A stretch of 31,541 bases of DNA from Priapulus caudatus (GCF_000485595.1 NW_014577085.1:147138-178678), one strand, 5' to 3'. Positions 1-11,514 are shown, counted from the stretch's first letter. Notes: a model not told the origin generated them from the letters alone. Numbers and translations are program-made.

Positions 1-303
1 ATACATATACTACTGCGTTGCACACAGAGCACTCGGTCGTTATAGCGAATATTCAGCGCGACCACAAGCCGAACTGGAACCAGCAAAAACGACAGCTGCG
101 CGAACGCGTGATTGAATGCGTGCGTGTGCGTGTGCGGTAGCTTCTACTTTTAAATCTCATTCCCTTATTCACGTGTAAACGCTGCTCTCGGCGGAGTTAT
201 GCTATCGACGGGAGCGCATGTCCTTTCAGACGCTGTGCATCCCATCGGCTAAGTTTCTGCGCAGTCGAAAACTTCCACCGAGTAAGTCAACAAGAACGGC
301 ACA
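1..303. other. Unique flank with a donor-like site
   Basis: No recognisable gene. The stretch has moderate GC and ends near a perfect splice-donor core, CCGA|GTAAGT, with GT at 282-283 on the plus strand. This could close a non-coding first exon lying to the left, but no promoter, start codon or partner acceptor supports it. A short GTGCGTGTGCGTGTGCG run lies near 120-136. Confidence 0.25.
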
Positions 304-801
304 ATGCGTGCACGGCAGATGGCCCGCAGCCGAGATCAGAAAACTCGAGGGCTTAACTCACGCCAGGTAGAAGTAACCAGTCCAAGTCACCAGCGATCCT
401 TTCTTTTGCTAATCTGGCTATCTCTGATCATCAAAAATGCACGACTAGAACCTCTGGCCACGTTAATCTGGTCAGACGATATGCAAAAGCAGTCAGCGTA
501 CAGAACGCGAAATGTTCCAAGAAAGGTGGTGGGAGGGACGCGACAAGAGATAAAAGCTAAGGTAACTGTCCCCACGGGGAGCCATGTAAATGGACAGTCA
601 TTAGTGGACATCCACGGTCCAGCGGGCGGATTACACCGTACACAAATGCGCACGCCGGCCGGTAACTTTATGGCCGCAGGTTTGCTTGACCACTGCCCAG
701 TTATATTAATAGCACAGGCCATTTGCCCACTTTCGCTACAATTGCAGGGACGACGGTGTCAAATGCAGGTGCGGCGAATGGGTTATAACACGTGTAAATA
801 A
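304..801 (+). CDS. Unrecognised 165-codon ORF, probably chance
   Basis: An open frame runs from ATG at 304 to TAA at 799-801. The predicted product is basic, has no clear signal peptide, and has one hydrophobic stretch near residues 33-43 (LLLIWLSLI). I recognise no domain or motif. The complementary strand is also open from 722 to 387, a common by-product of local base composition. Given the number of ATG codons in 31 kb, one open frame of this length is not surprising by chance. A donor-like site (GT at 282-283) lies just before the ATG, which would place the ATG inside an intron if that donor were real. No homologue, repeat or poly-A signal was identified around it. I list it only because it is the longest non-repetitive frame in the window. 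Confidence 0.12.
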   Translation: MRARQMARSRDQKTRGLNSRQVEVTSPSHQRSFLLLIWLSLIIKNARLEPLATLIWSDDMQKQSAYRTRNVPRKVVGGTRQEIKAKVTVPTGSHVNGQSLVDIHGPAGGLHRTQMRTPAGNFMAAGLLDHCPVILIAQAICPLSLQLQGRRCQMQVRRMGYNTCK

Positions 802-3800
802 CTGCCGAGATTGAACAGTTTGATTACGGCCACTGTTCTCACTGCCTCGCAAATGGAATGCGGTTTACACTAAAACTCCTACTGCCAACTTCTTTCACTG
901 CCAGAGAATTCAGTTCAGCTCCTAATGTGGCCCACATTTTAGGGATATGTTTAACACAGACTTCAGTAAGCAACTACGGATTAGGTATGCGCCTAATCCG
1001 AACCTCCTCAAAAGCTCTGCATGTACGCTCATTATGATATTAACTAAGTAATTTGCACCTGTGGTACCCACGTAGTTCTCAGACTAATTTGCAACCAAAT
1101 GTCCAAAGCTAGGCTAGTAACACGGCCCTTCAGTCCTATACGCAACAGCGCTAGTCACTAACTAAGAAGCGAATGCCTTCATTACTCTGTTCATTAGTTT
1201 AATTACGCTACACAACATACATTTTTTATCCACAAGTCGGTAAAAAATCGGCGTAGCATGCCTAATGACTCATTTCATTGTCCGCAGATAGCTTGCGAAG
1301 GGAGAGAGCTATTTGTTGAACGAGTGAACTGGCAACCGGGGTGATGAACCGTCTCCATTCTTTATTATCGGTACTGAATTGTTGCACCAACGTTTAAACA
1401 TCACGATTTTTTCGCAAATTGATAAAGGATCCCTCATTTAATGCGGAGGTGAATCTGAATTCTTCGGCTTTATGCGTGTTTAGAATGAGCATCCAATTAT
1501 TTATTCACACTCCGTGCCTTTCGGTTAATGATCTTCAAGCGCTGAATACATAACAAAGCGCGTGCATTGTGCCCTCCAATCTAACACACAACAATTCAAA
1601 AAATTAAGCGACATCGCTTCTCCGCATGCACATGCATTTCTTCGATTCAGATTTCCTCGGGCTCTAGCAGAAGCGCACAAACTTGAAGAGGAGACGGCGA
1701 AAAGATGTTATCAGCCCGCATGCCTGCTGCAGCACACAGGCCCTTATCTCCAGCTACACACCTGAGTATTCAATGCGCACTGCGACATTGGTGTGCAACG
1801 GCACAGCACAAACGAAACGTAGGTGTGGTGCAGTACACATGCTAAGCAGCACAAGAACAACGCTGCGACACACCGAGTGCATGTCCGACACGGAGCAAAC
1901 ATATAGCACGGGGAGGTGTACGTAGCAACACAAACAGTGTGCAACACACACAGTGCTCTGTTTATTGGTCGTCATAGCCATGTAACAGCATGATGCAATG
2001 ATGGCAGGTTTCATAAAATACGGTTAGTCAATCCGGGGAGTCATCGCTGAGTCACGCGACAGCGAACATCGAACAGACGGCAAAGGGGATTCGCAACTAC
2101 GTGCAGGTAATGAGGCAGCTCCGTAATCAACGCTCGCCGATGTCACCGGCGTACCTGCGTGCGCGTCGCCTGTTTACCCCGTATGCTTACTACCTGCGAG
2201 CGGTGTACCGTGCGCTTATTTAGCGCTAACAAACCGCTCGATCGTCACGCGCAACCTGCGGAATTACGCATGCGCGCAGATGACAACCTACTCTTTCAAT
2301 ATTGTGAGAGAATGCCAACGGTTATTAAAATCACTCTATTCAAAACGCGAGGGCGTACTGTCGATGTAATCGCAAAATGCAAGAATTAAAAAAAAAACTT
2401 GGGAAGGTCTGGGAGCAGGTGAGTACTACAGGTGAGGTGACCGGCAAACTAATACAATCTGCACATCATGAGTAAGGTAATGTCTTGGTAATATGCTTCC
2501 CACCACCATCTGCACACCGATTCGCGCACCCATTGTCTCCCCTGCTCCGACGTGGAAACCAGCACGAACGGTTACCATGGCAACGCGACAGCAAACGCAC
2601 TACACCTCTCCGAGCCCCGAATGATTTTCCTTTCGTTCTTTCTCGTTGAATACGCGAGCGGATTCGCGATATTCCGTACCTCATCTAATGACGTGCGAGC
2701 AGCAAGGTTCAGCAGCAGAGCACAATCTGAGGCCATGCGCCGCGCCCCACGTTTCACATCGATCTCTACGCTCTACACCACCCCTAAACAGCACCCGACA
2801 ATGACGCCTGTCCACATGACAATACATATAAATGCGCGCATATCTCTCAGTTATCGGTGTGATACACCCCGATGCCACGCATCTGCACGCACCGCCGAGT
2901 GTGATCACAGATTATCCTGGGAACTTTATACCGATATTACCAGATTTAGTAATTTAGTTTGGAGATAGTTTGTTAGAAAAATTGTATTCAGGTCTCTGAG
3001 TGCATCCGTGAAGCGTAAGAGAACTTTACATCGCATATAGGTAAAGCCAGTCAATAATAAAATAAAGGCAAACTTTACAATTTTCGATAGCACATATATA
3101 TATATAAAGCATTTAACACATAAATAAAATAAACAGTTAGACTGTCTATCCTCCAATCCCACAGACTACGTTTGAATTATTTAGCATCCGCACATGTAAA
3201 CCAACAAAGCATATTTATGCACGAACAAAATGTTTACGTATCGGTTAAATCTGCGACGCGCACTCTGCTGTGCAAGACGCACACGCATTAGCAACGCGTG
3301 ATAACAATGTTACACTCAGTCGTTGTATGCACAGAGGAACGTCTGTCACGCACTCGACGCTTCAACAACGGACTGATACTCGCACACAGCATGTACAGAT
3401 CTGTACAAAATAGCTGACTAAACAGATTCACGTTGACAAGTACTGCCGACGATCATTACGGGTGATTACGGGGGTGGCCCTGCTACGAACATGATCATAA
3501 GAGCCTTATTATTCGCAGTACTTCCGATGACATCGTTCAATACGACTTAAAAAAGACGACGAATCAGAACATCGGCGAGCGCTACGCATGCGCACAATCC
3601 CACGCGAAATTTTTCTCGCGTGAGTCACTCCGTGGGTGAGCAGGGGAGGCGGGGGACTCGTTACAGGTGAGCTGCGGCTTTAATTCCACATCCTCGAGCT
3701 TACACGTACTCTGTATCCACGCACCTGTAAAACAGAGCGGACCGGGCCGCGGTTATAATGCTCATGACATCGCCCGCAAAATTATATTGCTGCGCGTATA

Positions 3801-4250
3801 CACACGCAGCAACTGTCACGAGCGCGATTCCCCTCGCCACGAACCGGTTTCTAATTTCTAACGTGCTATCATTAAACGCACTCTCGGAAAGACGTAATTA
3901 ACTCGCTTCCTCGTTAAAAAACCCCTCACCCCTTTTAAAATTTAAAGAGAGATGAGGATTTGCGAGAAACCAGACCGCAATAATTATCACGTTGTTGCGT
4001 GCGCACGCTATGCAACAGACACAGATTTTAACAATTTGCCAATCGCTACATTTAGAAGCTCATTAGACAGATACACAAAAGAAAGAACCGCAATGGATTA
4101 AACTTTCTTTCGAATTAAATCCGGATAATCAAGACACCCGGGGCCCCTCCCTGTAAAGAAGGATATGTGCCGTTGCTCCTTCGAGTGATTACGTGCGACA
4201 GAACGTCTTACGTATTTAGATTTCAGCTATCGGATTGTCACGTCTAGTAT
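802..4250. other. Intergenic or intronic DNA, no recognised gene
   Basis: Mostly unique sequence. Short ORFs here (for example 1562-1765, 2552-2968) have no recognisable motif. Several strong plus-strand donor-like sites occur: GTGCAG|GTAATG near 2106, GAGCAG|GTGAGT near 2419, TTACAG|GTGAGC near 3667. They sit in comparatively GC/CpG-rich patches (about 2040-2280, 3540-3840), which would fit alternative first exons, but I cannot pair them with acceptors. A short TA run lies at 3094-3108. Confidence 0.4.
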
Positions 4251-4275
4251 AGGTGCTGCGCGCCCCCGCGCCGTA

Positions 4276-4432
4276 CCCCCCCCCCCCCTCCCCCGACCAG
4301 TCTTCAGCCACGCCCCCCCCCCCCCCCCCCCCCCCCCCCCACCCCCCCCCCCCCCCCACTCCCCCCCCCCCCCCCCACGCACACGTATTCACGCACGCAC
4401 GCACACACAGACACACGCACGCACACACACAC
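4276..4432. repeat. Poly-C tract followed by CA/CACG microsatellite
   Basis: The plus strand carries interrupted C homopolymers at 4276-4294 and 4313-4376, broken by single A or T bases. CACGCACGCACACACA-type repeats then run to about 4432. Strong C/G strand asymmetry means the length is likely to be unstable and poorly assembled. The proline/glycine-rich reading frames over it are artefacts of the repeat. Confidence 0.95.
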
Positions 4433-5910
4433 CGTATGAGACGGTGATGCTTACATTCTAGCCTCACGAAGGCGTTCACTCACCTGCAATACTGATTTTC
4501 TTAGTTATGTGGCCTCGAGCCTGAATACTCGCCCGTGGCGGCATAGTTATGGTAGTTGGCAGCTTGATTAGAGGATGGTTCTTGCCAAGTGTCTCTCAAA
4601 TCTACACGGGTCTGTATAATTACATGGCGCAGGCATCAAGGTGGACAACCACGAATTACATAGATGCGCATGCGGCTAAGATTTGCAGTCCATTTTATAG
4701 CCCGTCAGTACCTAAGTTAGTAACTAAGACGCCAAACAACCAAGACCTCTTAAGATACATATCAGTCATGACGTACAGCGATAGGAATGGCGCGACATAG
4801 AAAATCTCCCGTGTAAAAGGAAGCATTAGTAAGTAACATCCTGATTCATATCGCTTTTTCATACTTTTGCGTTTACATCACTGAGTAACCTACAATCACA
4901 AGTAACATGATATGGTCAATTATTGTGTTGTTATGTACTGAACCAACCCTATGACGACTAGTAGCGACCAAACACGTGGGAAGCATATTGTAAATGATGT
5001 AATAACATTCAGTGTCTGATGTGACAACAACATCAATCATAATAAAAATACCCAACGTACATGTTGTCGAATTTCAACTGAACCGATGTACTTCTGAAAC
5101 TGGAATCGCTAAACAATAACGATGACTAACCTACTGAAGCATAATAAATATATACAATAGTGCAGTCTGGTCCTCGCTCAAAAGTAGGGCGTTCAGTTAG
5201 TAAAACTAATAACATCTTAAAATAAAGTATAAACACACATGAAACTTTCAACTTTATAAACGAGGACGTATTTAGGTAATGCGAGCACATGGGTATAAAT
5301 TATAATCCGTTTTAATGATTACTGCATATAAAGAAACGTTACAAATATAACACACTAGATGGCCTAAATTGACTCCTGTAAGTGCTCACTACTTTATAAT
5401 AGTAGCTATCTCGTAAACCTATATATGTAGCACGTCCGAGTTCGTAGTCTTCAGACTGCTATCTCTGCTATTCGTAACACACTTATATTACCAGTACACA
5501 CAAGTATGCTACAGACTCTAAATGTACCGGCACCCGTCTAAATACGCATGACGTATACCTATTTTTAATCTCTTTCTTTGTCAGACTTTCGCAACACCAA
5601 TCCTTTCTCGGCCCACTCGAGAATATAGCATTAAATATTTGAGGAACTCACGAGAGAAAACAGCCCACGGACATTTTTTATTTTCAGCCATCCTTATAAA
5701 CTATTTCTAACAGGTGAAGTGTTGCCACTGGCTATAATTGGATAGGCTAAAAGGCAAGCGTGCCCGTGCATGATGTAGGCACATTGCAGCAGTTTGCACA
5801 GCTCTCCTCGGTAATCACTGAGCCTTCCCACTTCTAACAACTTCAGCACACACAGTGCTCACAAGTCTAACGTAGACACCTACAGGTACACCTAATGTAC
5901 GCCTTCTATA
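4433..5910. other. AT-rich intergenic DNA
   Basis: No gene recognised. An 83-codon ORF at 4549-4800 has no motif I can identify and no supporting splice or poly-A context. The rest is increasingly AT-rich towards the TA repeats beyond 5900. Confidence 0.4.
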
Positions 5911-5921
5911 GTACATATAAT

Positions 5922-5990
5922 CAAGAGCTAATAAATACCTATTGTATTTATTTATTTTGTTTTTATAGTATTGGTATTTATTAGCTATTG
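5922..5990. repeat. Long relative of the 40-bp palindrome family
   Basis: A 69-bp foldback. The left arm begins CAAGAGCTAATAAATACC and the right arm ends GGTATTTATTAGCTATTG; these are complementary over 18 positions with one mismatch. The spacer is an AT-rich 33 nt. The arm shares the CARGAG(C/T)TAATAA start with the 40-bp palindromes at 6103, 12444 and 17307. Flanks are AT-rich (ATATAAT and ATATATA), so a target duplication cannot be proven here. Confidence 0.7.
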
Positions 5991-6102
5991 ATATATAATA
6001 TATAAACACGCGCATACATTGTCATATGTATATATATGTAACCAGTCATAATCTTAGATGGCATTTTCGGGACACATAAAAATTTGAATTATACATATAT
6101 AT

Positions 6103-6139
6103 CAGGAGCTAATAATGACAAATTTGTCATTATTAGCTC

Positions 6140-6142
<3 letters not shown>
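6103..6142. repeat. 40-bp perfect palindrome, family copy 1
   Basis: Each half is CAGGAGCTAATAATGACAAA and its exact reverse complement, so all 20 base pairs match with no spacer. It lies inside TA repeat, so pairing extends a further 8 bp each side (6095-6150) and any target-site duplication is hidden. Same length and centre (CAAATTTG) as the copies at 12444 and 17307. Confidence 0.93.

Positions 6143-6197
<55 letters not shown>
6143..6197. repeat. (TA)n microsatellite
   Basis: An almost pure TA dinucleotide run of about 55 bp with one phase break, immediately following the palindrome at 6103-6142. Confidence 0.97.
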
Positions 6198-7938
6198 GAA
6201 TACCTACCAGGGTGCACTATAAAATTACTAAACATAACCACAACACGTCGCCATTGCCATACGGCACTAAAACCACCGACACCAAGTGGTAAAACATATT
6301 TTATAACATAATTTGAGGTAAGAATCTTGTAAGCAAAGGAACGAGTTCAACCTACTGTACAATTGTATGGGCGTGATTTGGACACGAGCAACGAGGTGAA
6401 TGGCACAAACTCTGGCCAAGCAGAAAAATTGGCCAGCCCACGAAACTACAGACCACAATGGCCCGCCATTTTAGCAACACAGGCAGCTACATGCACGTCA
6501 CATCATATAATTCTCAACATATCAACAAGCAATACAGGGAGAAATACGTGCATATATCAATGTGCACGAGTCGTTTTACATTTTTTTTACCAAATATTTA
6601 TTCCATATTTATAATACGATCATCGGCACACAAATGTATTTGTGGGGTGTAAGAATTTAGTTTTGAAGTAATCAATATGGCATAAAATCGCAAGGTTTGG
6701 ATCTATTGGACCAAATTGCAGTGTAGTCACAGTAAAGAGTTATATTGTCGGGTGCATCTGGAGCAGTATGACCACGTGTACGCCCATCTTTATAGCTGAG
6801 GTTATATTGCAAGATATAGTAACCGGACCTGGCCCTGGACCTAATGTTTTGCTAAATATCTGTTCACGAAACACCAAAGTGTTAGGTTCCATATACTATA
6901 CCTTCTCCATACGATCCCAATTAAAAAATAACAAAATAAACTGTTTATAATTTAAGCTGCTTGACAATCTATTACTTGCACATAATTGTATTCACTACAG
7001 TCGAGTTGTAATAAAATATGTCTGCTAGCTGCGATACAATATGTGCGACTCACCCAGACAGACAACAAACATAAACATGCATCCACCTGCACGCATTTAA
7101 TCAAATACAGGTATAAACTGAGGTTGCTATGGCAACCGCACCACGACCAGCCAGACTGAAGCATCTTCTTGCTCTCACAGAGAGGTTAAATGCGGCGGGG
7201 AGGGGGTGAGGTAAAACGCCATCATAAATGTACTTTACAGCCCCCCAATATGCATTTACGGGGTGTAAAATTAGATGGTGCGGGCACAGAGAGGCATAAA
7301 ATAGCCTAGCCTGTTTTCAACTGCGACCTTTCAGGCAGATAAAACTTGTTTGAAAATGGGAAACACCCAAGGTGTAATATACATCATATGTTTACGCAAA
7401 ACTAAAATATTTTAAATTAGGAATCTCAATTACAATCACACGGCAAACAAGTAATCGAACCAATAATGTGGATACAAGGTGAGGGACGTAAAATATATGT
7501 ACTACTAACGAGTAATCCCAAATATTACATGTATGCGATAAGAAACAGAGAGGGGACAGGCATTGTTATACACAGTACAGAGTTACCAAGCATGCACGCG
7601 TCAAAAAGCTGTGTTTTGCCAGTCAATAAGTGATCAAAAGAGTGCATTGTTCGTTATCTCTCGGATCAAAGCAGTTTTGATATACACGCGCTTCTTATCC
7701 CTAGATACACGATTCAGATTCAAACACAATGCACACGCACGCAAATGTACACATCAGCGTACGGCAGCCTGGTCAGCCGCGTTTGACTTGGCAACTAACA
7801 CCCGGCCGCGATTTTAGATCAAATCCCTTCAATGAGCCGACTTTACCCGAGCTTATTAACACCAGGCGTGAGATTCTAGAGGAAAATCTATAAGTGACTG
7901 ACTATCACTGGTACAGAACCTGCGCGGAAGCACAGGTG
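6198..7938. other. Intergenic DNA, no recognised gene
   Basis: Small ORFs at 6267-6458 (minus), 6363-6614 (plus) and 6952-7164 (minus) show no motif, initiator context or splice support. Nothing repetitive stands out apart from short AT-rich runs. Confidence 0.4.
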
Positions 7939-8106
7939 TTAAAGGCTCACAATGCGCATCCAAACGCTAATTTCTCCAGTACTAGACTAGCAAATACTTC
8001 GTGTCATGCATAATCACACTACCTTGACTACACTATCATGACACGAAGTATTTGCTAGTCTAGTACTGGAGAAATTAGCGTTTGGATGCGCATTGTGAGC
8101 CTTTAA
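7939..8106. mobile_element. Foldback element with perfect 70-bp arms
   Basis: The left arm 7939-8008 and right arm 8037-8106 are exact reverse complements over all 70 positions, separated by a 28-nt unique spacer (8009-8036). The arms begin TTAAAGGCTCAC and end GTGAGCCTTTAA. TTAA at both outer ends could be a piggyBac-type target duplication, but then the element would begin AGG rather than the usual CCC, so class is unassigned. No ORF spans it. Alternatives are a hairpin-RNA locus or a fold-back artefact of library preparation. Confidence 0.88.
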
Positions 8107-9239
8107 AAGACGGCTTACGCCTCCACAGTGTCTACGAAAATGGCAGGTCACAGCAAGCGCGTGTCTGTACGCGCTCGAAACACGAGTATTTGGTGGTGAT
8201 ACACGCGCGTAACCCGAGCCACATGTAGATCAGAGTAAACATTCTGTGACGTGGGTCATTTAGGGCTCAGGGGGCACTAACTGTAAACCGTAAGAGCCAG
8301 TCTACAGCCTCCCTATTGAGCTCTAACGGATAAACTAACAGTGGATGCAACCAGAACCCTCCAAACTAAATCCACTGATAAACCACTAACGAGACTGACC
8401 ACAGATGGACACGCCAAACACATTGGTCCACTTACTTGGCTACGCAACCACCCTGGCTAAGGATTCCCCTGGGAGACTGCAAGATACATCTACCGACTCA
8501 ACAAATAGACAATCGCATACATTCTACTCCTGATTCTATCAAATACGTATGGTTGAAGCGCGGGGTGGCCACCACGCCACCCGACAAGCGGGCCATCGCT
8601 TCCTAGTTCCCAACATCTGGTAGCCGACGTCTCGGGTTGCGATTCGGATGCATCGTAAAATGGCGGAGGAAAGTAAAATTTCGAGGACATACTTGTGAGT
8701 GTTCCGACCCTGATTTATGTACTTGTAAACCGTGCCGACCGCACGTTTATTGCACACTCACGATCGCGGCGCATCGTGCTTTTTACACTATATATATATA
8801 TATATACAGATTTATTTATTTATATTTACTTATTTATCATCAAAGCGTCGGTTGCGTAACAATGTCAGCATCATGGGGAGAATGCGGGTGGGTTAAGATC
8901 GGCGCATGCACCCGCCGTGAGACGCGCGGCCGCTGACAGCGTCTCCGCATGATGGGTTAACGATCGCAGAGAAATTTAAATCCCAACAATCAGCCACAGT
9001 GTTCGAAAGCCGGCTAAACATCAACCGACATCCTCCGCTGGCGTCTTAAAGGTGATAAAAACTTGCGCTTCTGCCGAGCGCCTTCAGGCTGGGGTGGGGG
9101 CACTCGTCTCGAAACTGGATAAGGGGTGCCTCAAGGACCTTGAAAACCTGACCCTATCGCAAACCGCCCTAAAATACACCCTGTCCCAATATAATGCACT
9201 AAAAAGTATACCCTGTTGCAATATTGCACATTTCGGTTA
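8107..9239. other. Intergenic DNA with short TA run
   Basis: No gene recognised. ORFs on both strands around 8490-8936 overlap each other and have no motif. A (TA)n run occupies 8789-8806, followed by TTTATTTATTTATATT-type sequence to about 8840. Confidence 0.4.
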
Positions 9240-9312
9240 TGTCCTGTCCTGTCAATATAGGCAGATATTGGTCCAATATCGGCCTGGTGATATTGGCCAA
9301 ATATTGGTCCTC
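9208..9312. repeat. Cluster of CAATAT/ATATTG inverted motifs
   Basis: Within about 100 bp the motif CCAATAT or its complement ATATTGG recurs (GCAATATTGC at 9218; ATATTGGTCCAATAT around 9266; ATATTGGCCAAATATTGG around 9290). Several form small overlapping hairpins. This looks like part of a degenerate inverted repeat element or a repeated binding motif; no boundaries could be defined. Confidence 0.5.
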
Positions 9313-9465
9313 CCCCCTCCGAGACGCCACTAGGGTCTCGGTGCAGAAGTATCTATAAGTATAAGCAAGAGTCGGCAAGTCCGCCAATCAAAATGGCAAG
9401 ATCACGTTTCCAGCGAATTCATGGTAATCACTGAGGTATGACTCGTGAGGGGTACATGCTATTCT

Positions 9466-9484
9466 CGACATACATACATACATA
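9466..9484. repeat. (ACAT)n short microsatellite
   Basis: Four to five units of ACAT/CATA just before a run of A bases. Confidence 0.8.
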
Positions 9485-9645
9485 AAAACATGTTTAAATA
9501 CCAGGTGCCTGCCTGCTGGCACAGGAGGAATTTCACTACCTATTTTCTTCTACGCACGTGCATAAAGTTGTGCTAAGTACAGCATGCTTTCTATAACATG
9601 GATTATATTCTCACTTTTACTCGCCTTCCCTTATCACCTTTACAG

Positions 9646-9942
9646 ACAACAGTGGTGAAGGTGCCTATACAAAACAATAGCACTGGTAGACGAACCAGTC
9701 CTGGCGGAATCTGAACAAGCCTTGAAACAAATAAGTTACACACATCTCCCGGAACAAGAAGAAATTGCTAAGCAAATGCGGTCCCCTGCGTTGCACAGAC
9801 AGGTTGCTGTTAGAGACAAACGGATACCCGACTTTTGCAGACATGTAGGAATCAAGTCAGATTCTATGTGCTACCATGAACACAGGATCGAGTGGACGAA
9901 AACATGTTTGTTTTTTTATGCACTACTGATAAAACAATAAAG
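9646..9942 (+). CDS. Possible terminal exon of an unknown gene
   Basis: A pyrimidine-rich tract followed by TTTACAG gives a plausible acceptor ending at 9645. From 9659 an open frame runs 94 codons to TAA at 9938-9940, and that TAA lies inside AATAAA (9937-9942), a poly-A signal. The frame has protein-like content (DEPVLAESEQALKQ, HLPEQEEIAKQM, CRHVGIKSDSMCYHEHRIEW), but I recognise no family. It is closed by a TGA at 9656-9658, so it would require the weaker acceptor at 9660 (GAAG|GTGCC). Use of the 9645 acceptor in another frame reads TTVVKVPIQNNSTGRRTSPGGI and stops, leaving the rest as 3' UTR. The upstream exon is not visible. It converges with the minus-strand exon at 10255-10306. Either a last coding exon or a 3' UTR exon is possible; it may also be non-coding. 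Confidence 0.35.
9937..9942 (+). terminator. Poly-A signal AATAAA
   Basis: A canonical hexamer preceded by an acceptor-bounded open stretch (9646-9940). The following 100 bp is AT-rich. A small stem (TTGGCTGAA at 10009-10017 with TTCAGCCAA at 10025-10033) lies downstream. The hexamer is common by chance in AT-rich DNA; the position at the frame's end is the only support. Confidence 0.35.
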
Positions 9943-10254
9943 ACACAGTTATAGATTGCACAATGATATCTTGAGTATATTTAATCATACGGTGAATTGA
10001 ACAAATCTTTGGCTGAAAATTTTATTCAGCCAAGCTTAAATATGGGAATCTGTATCAGATAATACTTAGTTAGTAGCATGACTGTGGTGTTATTCATAAA
10101 CATAACTTAGATTATGTTAGACTAACTATGAAAGTATATACAACAAGTCAGATATAGCAGCCATAACCATGGCATGATATAATATTAATATTAATAAGCA
10201 CTACATAAAACTCAAGAGGCTATAATAATTAGCTGGCGATAATAATTGGCTTAC

Positions 10255-10306
10255 CTGTTGATAGAAGCGTGGTCAGTATCGTGCCAAGCACCAATGTCTT
10301 ATTCAT
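10255..10306 (-). CDS. First coding exon of a secreted or membrane protein
   Basis: On the minus strand an ATG at 10306-10304 opens 17 codons, MNKTLVLGTILTTLLST, then one base, then a strong donor CAACAG|GTAAGCC (GT at 10254-10253). The peptide has the layout of a signal peptide: a lysine at residue 3, a hydrophobic leucine/threonine core (residues 5-15) and small residues near the likely cleavage region. The exon ends in phase 1, as exons encoding a signal peptide often do. The mature protein would be encoded by exons to the left (below 10248), none of which I could identify; the intron may be long. Upstream on this strand (10307-10750) is unique sequence that could hold the 5' UTR and promoter. 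The family is unknown. A chance ATG plus donor is the alternative. Confidence 0.5.
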
Positions 10307-10760
10307 GGCTCTAGTCTTGTGTACAGCGATACCGAGTAGAAGGAAGTCGTTGGCAGAGGGTCTGCCTCCCGTTTTTCTTCACTAACGCAGCGCACGTTGG
10401 TATACAGAGATGTTACTCATTCGCAAGTGTAAATCACACGACAGATTATCAGCTGTTCAAAAGTCGTTCGTTCAACTGTTCTAAACTAGTCGTAGATTTT
10501 GGCTGCGTGGACTACTCTTGATCGACGATCACGAACAGCTGTAGATGAACACAAGCTACACCTAAATTTAGAGTCCGAGAAAAACGAGGCACACGGAACG
10601 CACGAACGCTACGCTGCCAATAACGAACAATGCTACACTACACACCTCGCGTAGCTAGCTAGTTCAACTTGGCGCTCGCTTGGTTCGCCACCTAACGCAC
10701 TCCTGTCTCCTGCGCAAGAAATGTAGTTCCTCGAATATAGTCATTCTTTGCGCCATTTTT
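10307..10760 (-). promoter_or_regulatory. Putative 5' UTR/promoter of the exon at 10255
   Basis: The 450 bp upstream of the minus-strand signal-peptide exon are unique and richer in CpG than the surroundings, with an abrupt change to AT-rich DNA beyond about 10740. No convincing TATA box was placed. This is inferred only from position relative to the exon. Confidence 0.25.
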
Positions 10761-11010
10761 ATTGCTAATTTGAGCTAATTAACGGAAACAGCTGAAATAC
10801 CGAATAAAATTGTTGTGAATGCTACTTTAACAATCTTATTAGTATCAATAATGCGTACGGTGTATTAATGTGCATTAAATGCATTTGCACCTGGCGTACT
10901 TATACACAGGTAATATTGGAAATAGTACCGATTCATCGGGTCATGCCATTTCAAATAAGGGGTAGTGGTGCCAGGTCGCATACGAATGTAAAAACTTGAA
11001 TCGGCCAAAG

Positions 11011-11017
11011 CGTGTGC

Positions 11018-11076
<59 letters not shown>

Positions 11077-11155
11077 TGCGTGCGTGGTGTAGTGTGTCCG
11101 CTGTGTGTGCGCGCGCGCTGTATTGTTTTGTTTTGTTTGTTTCGTGTTGTGTGTG

Positions 11156-11188
<33 letters not shown>

Positions 11189-11280
11189 GTGTGTGTGTGT
11201 TTCTTTGTTTGTCTTGTGTGCCGTGCGTGCGTGCGCGTGTGTGTGTGTTGTGTATCTGTGCGTGCGTGCGTGCGTGCGAA

Positions 11281-11312
<32 letters not shown>

Positions 11313-11514
11313 GTGTGTGTGTTTGTGTGTGTGTGTGTGGTGCGTGCGTGCGTTCCGAGGTGCGTGCGTGCGTGCGTGCGGTGTGTAGTGTGTGTGTGTG
11401 TGTGTGTGTGTTGTGTGTGCGTTTCTTAGTTTCGTTGTGTGCGTGCGTGCGCGCGTGCTGTGTCTTTGTTTGTGTGTGTGTGCGTGCGTGCGTGCGTGCG
11501 AGCTGCGTGCGTGC

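Noticed and set aside
387-722. Minus-strand frame of 111 codons opposite the 304-801 ORF
   Set aside because: No motif, no splice or initiation support; at most one strand could be coding and neither is convincing.
4216-4479. Gly/Pro-rich frames
   Set aside because: Translation of a poly-C/poly-G tract.
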